Source of the DNA: JBDSLU01 sp039916225
GTDB lineage: Bacteria; Acidobacteriota; Vicinamibacteria; Vicinamibacterales; Vicinamibacteraceae
DNA: 15,696 nucleotides
NCBI GenBank assembly: GCA_039916225.1
Contig: JBDSLU010000558.1
Location: 1 to 15,696 of the forward strand
Direction: 5' to 3'
Below, in pieces: positions 12,139-15,696 of this stretch (positions within the stretch are counted from its first letter, which is position 1; each line of letters starts with the position of its first letter). The notes under the pieces were generated by a model, which saw only the letters and a list, made by a program, of their open reading frames with translations, was not told where the DNA came from and searched no databases. Both the position numbers and the translations under genes were made by a program.

Positions 12139-13518
12139 ATGTTCAAGAAAATCCTCATCGCCAACCGCGGAGAAATCGCGCTGCGCGTGATTTGCGCCTG
12201 CCGCGAGCTCGGCATCCAGACCGTCGCCGTCTATTCCGAGCCCGACGAGAACAGCCTGCACGTCCGCTTCGCCGACGATGCCGTCTGCATCGGGCCGGCG
12301 GCCAGCCGGGACAGCTACCTGAACGTCCCGGCGATCATCAGCGCCGCGGAAATCACCGGGGCCGACGCCATCCATCCCGGCTACGGATTCCTCTCCGAGA
12401 GCCCGTACATGGCGGAGGACTGCGAGGCCTGCCACATCAAGTTCATCGGGCCGTCGGCCAACGTGATCCGGCTGCTCGGTGACAAGGCGCGCGCCCGTCG
12501 CGTGATGAAGAAGGCCGGCGTGCCGGTGCTGCCCGGCAGCGACGGCCCGGTCGACAGCGAGGAGCGCGGCCTCAAGATCGCCAAGGACATGGGCCTGCCG
12601 GTGATCATCAAGGCGGCGGCCGGCGGCGGCGGCCGCGGCATGCGCATCGTCCGCACGCTGGACGAGCTCGGGCCGGGCCTCAAGACCGCCCAGCGCGAGG
12701 CCCAGGCGGCCTTCGGCGTCGGCGATGTCTACATCGAGAAGTACATCGACGCGCCGCGCCACATCGAGTTCCAGATCCTCGGCGACCACCACGGCAACGT
12801 CGTCCATCTCGGCGAGCGCGAGTGCTCGATCCAGCGCCGCCACCAGAAGCTGATCGAGGAAGCGCCGTCGATGGCGCTCACCGAGAAGATGCGGCGCAAG
12901 CTCGGGAACACCGTCGTCGACGCCGCCCGCGAGGTGCAGTACACCAACGCCGGCACGTTCGAGTTCCTGATGGACCAGACCGGGAACATCTTCTTCATCG
13001 AGGCCAACACGCGCCTGCAGGTCGAGCACGGCGTCACCGAGCTCGTCACCGGCCTCGACATCGTCAAGCTGCAGATTCAGATCGCGGCCGGGCACAAGCT
13101 GCCGTTCAAGCAGAGCGACATCGTGATCCGCGGGCACGCGATGGAGTGCCGGATCAACGCCGAACACCCCGAAACGTTCTGCCCGAGCCCCGGCCAGATC
13201 CATGCCTTCTCGGTTGGCGGCGGACCCGGCGTCCGGGTCGACACGTTCGCGCACTCCGAGTGCACGGTGTCGCCGTACTACGACTCGCTGGTGGCCAAGG
13301 TGATGGCGCACGGCAAGGACCGGACCGAGGCGATCGCGCGCATGCGCCGCACCCTCGAGATGTCGGTGGTCGAAGGCATCCGGACTACGATTCCGCTCCA
13401 CCTGAAGGTGCTCGCCGAGCCCGACTACCAGGCTGGCAAGATCAACACCGCCTTCATGGAACGCTACCTCCCCAAGGCGCCGGTCCAGCCGGACGACAAG
13501 CTGGCCAAGGTCGTCTAG
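12139..13518 (+). CDS. accC: Acetyl-CoA carboxylase, biotin carboxylase subunit
   Basis: ATP-grasp enzyme that carboxylates biotin on AccB with bicarbonate. Its 459 residues are close to the usual 445-450. It opens with FKKILIANRGEIALRV (2-17), then the HPGYGFLSE motif (79-87) and Lys116 (GDKAR). The ATP-grasp glycine loop is KAAAGGGGRGM (158-168), followed by RHIEFQ (207-212) and ERECSIQRRHQKLIEEAPS (226-244). The metal and bicarbonate cluster has Glu276 (FEFL), Glu288, Asn290, Arg292, Gln294, Val295 and Glu296, and Arg338 (ECRIN). Catalytic residues match E. coli AccC numbering almost exactly. Two nearby positions differ from the usual FIEMNTRxQVEHPVTE: Ala289 replaces Met and Gly298 replaces Pro. 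It is translated after accB; no clear Shine-Dalgarno precedes the ATG. A GC hairpin follows the stop. Confidence 0.97.
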   Translation: MFKKILIANRGEIALRVICACRELGIQTVAVYSEPDENSLHVRFADDAVCIGPAASRDSYLNVPAIISAAEITGADAIHPGYGFLSESPYMAEDCEACHIKFIGPSANVIRLLGDKARARRVMKKAGVPVLPGSDGPVDSEERGLKIAKDMGLPVIIKAAAGGGGRGMRIVRTLDELGPGLKTAQREAQAAFGVGDVYIEKYIDAPRHIEFQILGDHHGNVVHLGERECSIQRRHQKLIEEAPSMALTEKMRRKLGNTVVDAAREVQYTNAGTFEFLMDQTGNIFFIEANTRLQVEHGVTELVTGLDIVKLQIQIAAGHKLPFKQSDIVIRGHAMECRINAEHPETFCPSPGQIHAFSVGGGPGVRVDTFAHSECTVSPYYDSLVAKVMAHGKDRTEAIARMRRTLEMSVVEGIRTTIPLHLKVLAEPDYQAGKINTAFMERYLPKAPVQPDDKLAKVV

Positions 13519-13522
13519 CCGG

Positions 13523-13547
13523 CTGGCCGCATCGCGCGGCCGGCCAG
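13523..13547 (+). terminator. GC hairpin between accC and thiE
   Basis: CTGGCCG (13523-13529) and CGGCCAG (13541-13547) are perfect 7-base inverted repeats. An alternative inner stem GGCCGC/GCGGCC (13525-13530 and 13536-13541) has a 5-base loop. It starts 5 bases after the accC stop and ends 5 bases before the thiE start. No T tract follows, so it may attenuate or process the transcript rather than terminate it. It also crowds the thiE ribosome site, which is not recognisable. Confidence 0.35.
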
Positions 13548-13552
13548 TCCCA

Positions 13553-14203
13553 GTGTCTGGCTTCGTGTCGTTCCCGCTCCCGCCGCTCTATCCCATCGTC
13601 GACGAAGGCGCTGCCAACCTCGCCGGGCACACCGTGCCGGCGCTGGCCCAGGCCTTCCTGGACGGCGGCGCGCGCCTGCTGCAGATCCGCGCCAAGCTGG
13701 CGCCGTCGGGGCGCTTCGTCGAGGACGCGATGGCCATCGCCGCGCACGCCCATCCGGTCGGGGCGCTGGTCGTCGTCAACGATCGCGTCGACGTGGCGCT
13801 GGCGGCCGGCCTTCGCGCCGTCCATGTGGGGCAGGACGACGTGCCGGTGTCGATGGTCCGGCGGCTGCTCGGGCCGGAAGGCATCATCGGGCTGTCGACG
13901 CATACGCGCGAGCAGGTCGACGCCGCGCTCTACCAGCCGATCGACTACCTCGCGGTCGGTCCGATCTTCGACACGACCAGCAAGGATCCGGGCTACGACG
14001 CGGTCGGCCTCGAGCTGATTGCCTATGCGGCGTCGAGGACCGAGCTGCCGATCGTGGCGATCGGCGGGATCACCCTGGAGCGGGCGCGTCGGGTGCTGGA
14101 CGCCGGCGCGCGCTCGGTCGCCGTCATCGGCGATCTGCTTCGCACCGGCGATCCGGCGGCACGGGTGGGGGAGTTCCTGCAGGCGTTGCGCGCCGCACGC
14201 TGA
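13553..14203 (+). CDS. thiE: Thiamine phosphate synthase
   Basis: Joins hydroxymethylpyrimidine pyrophosphate and thiazole phosphate to make thiamine phosphate. The 216-residue TIM barrel has the family landmarks in order: LYPIVD (12-17), LLQIRAK (42-48; the QxRxK phosphate contact), VVVNDRVDVALAAGLRAVHVGQDDVP (73-98, with Asn76, Asp77 and the GQDD loop), IIGLSTHT (111-118), DYLAVGPIFDTTSKDPG (131-147, with Lys144), LPIVAIGGI (165-173) and the final phosphate strand SVAVIGDLL (188-196). TenI-type homologues keep the fold, but the complete set of ThiE motifs favours the synthase. The start GTG at 13553 lacks a clear ribosome site; another GTG at 13565 is possible. It is the last plus-strand gene, 34 bases after accC, and probably co-transcribed with it unless the intervening hairpin acts. 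No TPP riboswitch is seen upstream. Confidence 0.92.
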   Translation: MSGFVSFPLPPLYPIVDEGAANLAGHTVPALAQAFLDGGARLLQIRAKLAPSGRFVEDAMAIAAHAHPVGALVVVNDRVDVALAAGLRAVHVGQDDVPVSMVRRLLGPEGIIGLSTHTREQVDAALYQPIDYLAVGPIFDTTSKDPGYDAVGLELIAYAASRTELPIVAIGGITLERARRVLDAGARSVAVIGDLLRTGDPAARVGEFLQALRAAR

Positions 14204-14205
14204 CC

Positions 14206-14233
14206 GCGGCGGGTCCCGCGAGGAACCCGCCGC
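14206..14233. terminator. Hairpin between convergent thiE and permease genes
   Basis: GCGGCGGGT (14206-14214) and ACCCGCCGC (14225-14233) form a perfect 9-bp stem. Inner CC/GG pairs narrow the loop to CGCGA with a one-base bulge. It occupies nearly all of the 36 bases between the stop codons of two converging genes, the expected place for a shared terminator. It lacks a T tract on either strand, so its efficiency as an intrinsic terminator is unproven. Confidence 0.6.
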
Positions 14234-14239
14234 CAGCGA

Positions 14240-15696
14240 CTACTTCGGGGCGGTACCGGCGGCGAGCTGCTTCTGCAGGATGCTGTTGCGCTTGCCGTAG
14301 CCGAAGTAGATCACGAAGCCGATCAGCAGCCAGACGATCAGGCGGAGCCAGGTGTCGCCCGGGAGGGTCATCATCAGGCCCAGGCAGCAGAGGATCCCCA
14401 TGATCGGCACGAACGGCATCAGCGGCGTGCGGAACGGCCGTTCCAGGTCAGGGCGCGTGCTGCGCAGGATCCACACCCCGGCGCAGACCAGTACGAAGGC
14501 CAGCAGGGTGCCGATGTTGACCAGCTGCCCGAGCAGCTGCAGCGGCAGCACGCCGGTGGCCAGGCCGACCGCGACGCCGGTGAAGATCGTCGACAGGTAC
14601 GGCGTCCGGAACTTCGGGTGGACGGCGGCGCCCCACTTGCCGATCAGGCCGTCGCGCGACATCGAGTAGAAGACCCGCGACTGGCCGAGCAGCATGACCA
14701 TGATGACCGAGGCGAGCCCGAGCACGGCGCCGACGTCGATCAGGATGCGAATCCACTCGGGCGCGCCGATGATGCGCATGGCGTCGGCCACCGGGGCGTT
14801 GCCGCCCAGCTGCGAGTAGTGGACGATGCCGGTCAGCACCGCCGAGACGATGACGTAGAGGAAGGTGCAGATGGCCAGCGAGCCGAGGATGCCGATGGGC
14901 ATGTCGCGCTGCGGGTTCTTCGCTTCCTGGGCCGCCGTCGAGACCGCGTCGAAGCCGATGTAGGCGAAGAACACCAGGCCGGCGGCGCGCAGGATGCCGG
15001 ACGGGCCGAAGGTGCCCCATTCGCCGGTGTTGGCGGGGATCAGCGGCGTCCAGTTGGCGGAGTTGATGTGGCCGAGGCCGACGCCGACGATGAGCAGCAC
15101 GATCGCCACCTTGAGGAGGACGATCAGGTTGTTGACCTTGGCCGATTCCTTGATCCCGATGACCAGGATGGTGCTCATCACCGCGACGATGAAGACGGCG
15201 GGGAGGTTGACCGTGGCGCCGGTCATGTTGAGCCCGTAGTGCGCGCAGCCGGCGACCATGCCGACCTGGGGCTCGGTGCACCACTGGGTGGGCGCGTTGG
15301 TCAGGTTGGCCGGCAGCACGATGCCGAGCTGCTGCAGGAGGCTGACCAGGTGTCCCGACCAGCCGACGCCGACGGTGGCCGCGCCGGCCGCGTATTCGAG
15401 CACCAGATCCCAGCCGATGATCCAGGCGATCAACTCGCCCATGGTGGCGTAGGCGTAGGTGTAGGCGCTGCCGGCGACCGGGACCGCGCTCGCCATCTCG
15501 GCGTAGCAGAGCCCGGCGAACGCGCAGGCGATGCCAACCAGGATCATCGAGATCCAGACCGCCGGCCCGGCATGGAGCGCGGCCGCCTGGCCGGTCAGGA
15601 CGAAGATGCCGGCCCCGATGATCGCGCCGATGCCTAACGTGGTCAGGTTGAGCGCTCCGAGCGAGCGCTTCAGCGACCGCTCGCCGACTTCGTCCG
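14240..15696 (-). CDS. APC/CAT-family amino acid permease (N-terminus cut by window edge)
   Basis: Inner-membrane amino acid transporter of the APC superfamily, close in style to bacterial cationic-amino-acid-transporter homologues (GkApcT/YfnA type), probably proton-coupled. The visible 484 codons run off the right edge; upstream of the first in-frame ATG (15547) the frame continues with SLKRSLGALNLT and the TM1 motif GIGAIIGAGIFVLTG, so that ATG is internal and the true start lies beyond the window. About 12 membrane helices are expected. Family landmarks include CYAEMASAVPVAGSAYTYAY, GELIAWIIGWDLVLEY, FFAYIGFDAVSTAAQEAKNPQRD, SRVFYSMSRDGL and VNIGTLLAFV. The loop after TM3 is enlarged and carries two cysteines (CTEPQVGMVAGC). 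The C-terminal tail is short. Substrate cannot be fixed from sequence. It converges on thiE and is unrelated to the plus-strand operon. Confidence 0.93.
   Translation of the reverse strand, partial: DEVGERSLKRSLGALNLTTLGIGAIIGAGIFVLTGQAAALHAGPAVWISMILVGIACAFAGLCYAEMASAVPVAGSAYTYAYATMGELIAWIIGWDLVLEYAAGAATVGVGWSGHLVSLLQQLGIVLPANLTNAPTQWCTEPQVGMVAGCAHYGLNMTGATVNLPAVFIVAVMSTILVIGIKESAKVNNLIVLLKVAIVLLIVGVGLGHINSANWTPLIPANTGEWGTFGPSGILRAAGLVFFAYIGFDAVSTAAQEAKNPQRDMPIGILGSLAICTFLYVIVSAVLTGIVHYSQLGGNAPVADAMRIIGAPEWIRILIDVGAVLGLASVIMVMLLGQSRVFYSMSRDGLIGKWGAAVHPKFRTPYLSTIFTGVAVGLATGVLPLQLLGQLVNIGTLLAFVLVCAGVWILRSTRPDLERPFRTPLMPFVPIMGILCCLGLMMTLPGDTWLRLIVWLLIGFVIYFGYGKRNSILQKQLAAGTAPK

Noticed and set aside
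13519..13552. TPP riboswitch upstream of thiE
   Set aside because: The gap is only 34 bases and holds a simple hairpin; there is no room for the thi-box and no matching conserved CTGAGA element.
1..15696. CRISPR arrays, insertion sequences, integrases, toxin-antitoxin or phage genes
   Set aside because: No regularly spaced repeats, transposase or integrase motifs, terminal inverted repeats or target duplications were seen anywhere in the window.

Overview
The window is GC-rich, dense bacterial chromosome with no sign of mobile DNA. Gene content and protein style (rplM-rpsI-rpsB block, pilMNOPQ with a two-AMIN secretin, M24 peptidase-accB-accC, a CAT-type permease) suggest a Gram-negative member of Acidobacteriota, perhaps the Vicinamibacteria. 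That placement is inference from gene order and sequence style, not from a search. Strong Shine-Dalgarno sequences are common, and GTG/TTG starts are frequent.

Layout. (1) Minus strand, 1-1353: ribosomal protein operon rplM-rpsI-rpsB. rpsB is cut by the left edge and begins at a TTG. A near-consensus sigma-70 promoter (TTGACA, 17 bp, TATCCT, at 1397-1425) drives the operon. (2) 1354-2164: an unusually long, non-coding divergent intergenic region with an AT-rich island carrying short repeats, probably the control region of the pilus operon. (3) Plus strand, 2165-7448: pilM-pilN-pilO-pilP-pilQ, the alignment subcomplex and outer-membrane secretin of a type IV pilus, tightly packed with overlapping start and stop codons. 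(4) 7527-9639: two predicted lipoproteins, one of unknown fold and one with a Big-1-like domain plus three PKD domains. They follow pilQ in the same direction and are the least explained part of the window. (5) 9661-10293: a soluble TPR protein bridging the pilus block and the metabolic block. (6) 10342-14203: M24 (Xaa-Pro type) peptidase, accB, accC (biotin carrier and biotin carboxylase of acetyl-CoA carboxylase) and thiE (thiamine phosphate synthase). (7) Minus strand, 14240-15696: a 12-TM APC/CAT-family amino acid permease, cut by the right edge and convergent with thiE. A 9-bp-stem hairpin separates the two.

How the genes fit together. PilM (cytoplasmic, actin-like) binds the PilN N-terminus. 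PilN and PilO form a membrane-anchored heterodimer, and PilP links them across the periplasm to the PilQ secretin. The pilus motors (pilB, pilT), platform (pilC) and major pilin (pilA) are not in this window. The two lipoproteins after pilQ are plausible envelope accessories of the same machine, but only position and signal sequences support that. The rest is housekeeping: translation, fatty acid synthesis, thiamine synthesis and amino acid uptake. I found no clearly new defence, mobile or biosynthetic system. The best candidates for novelty are the lipoprotein pair, the pil control region and a few lineage-specific residue changes.
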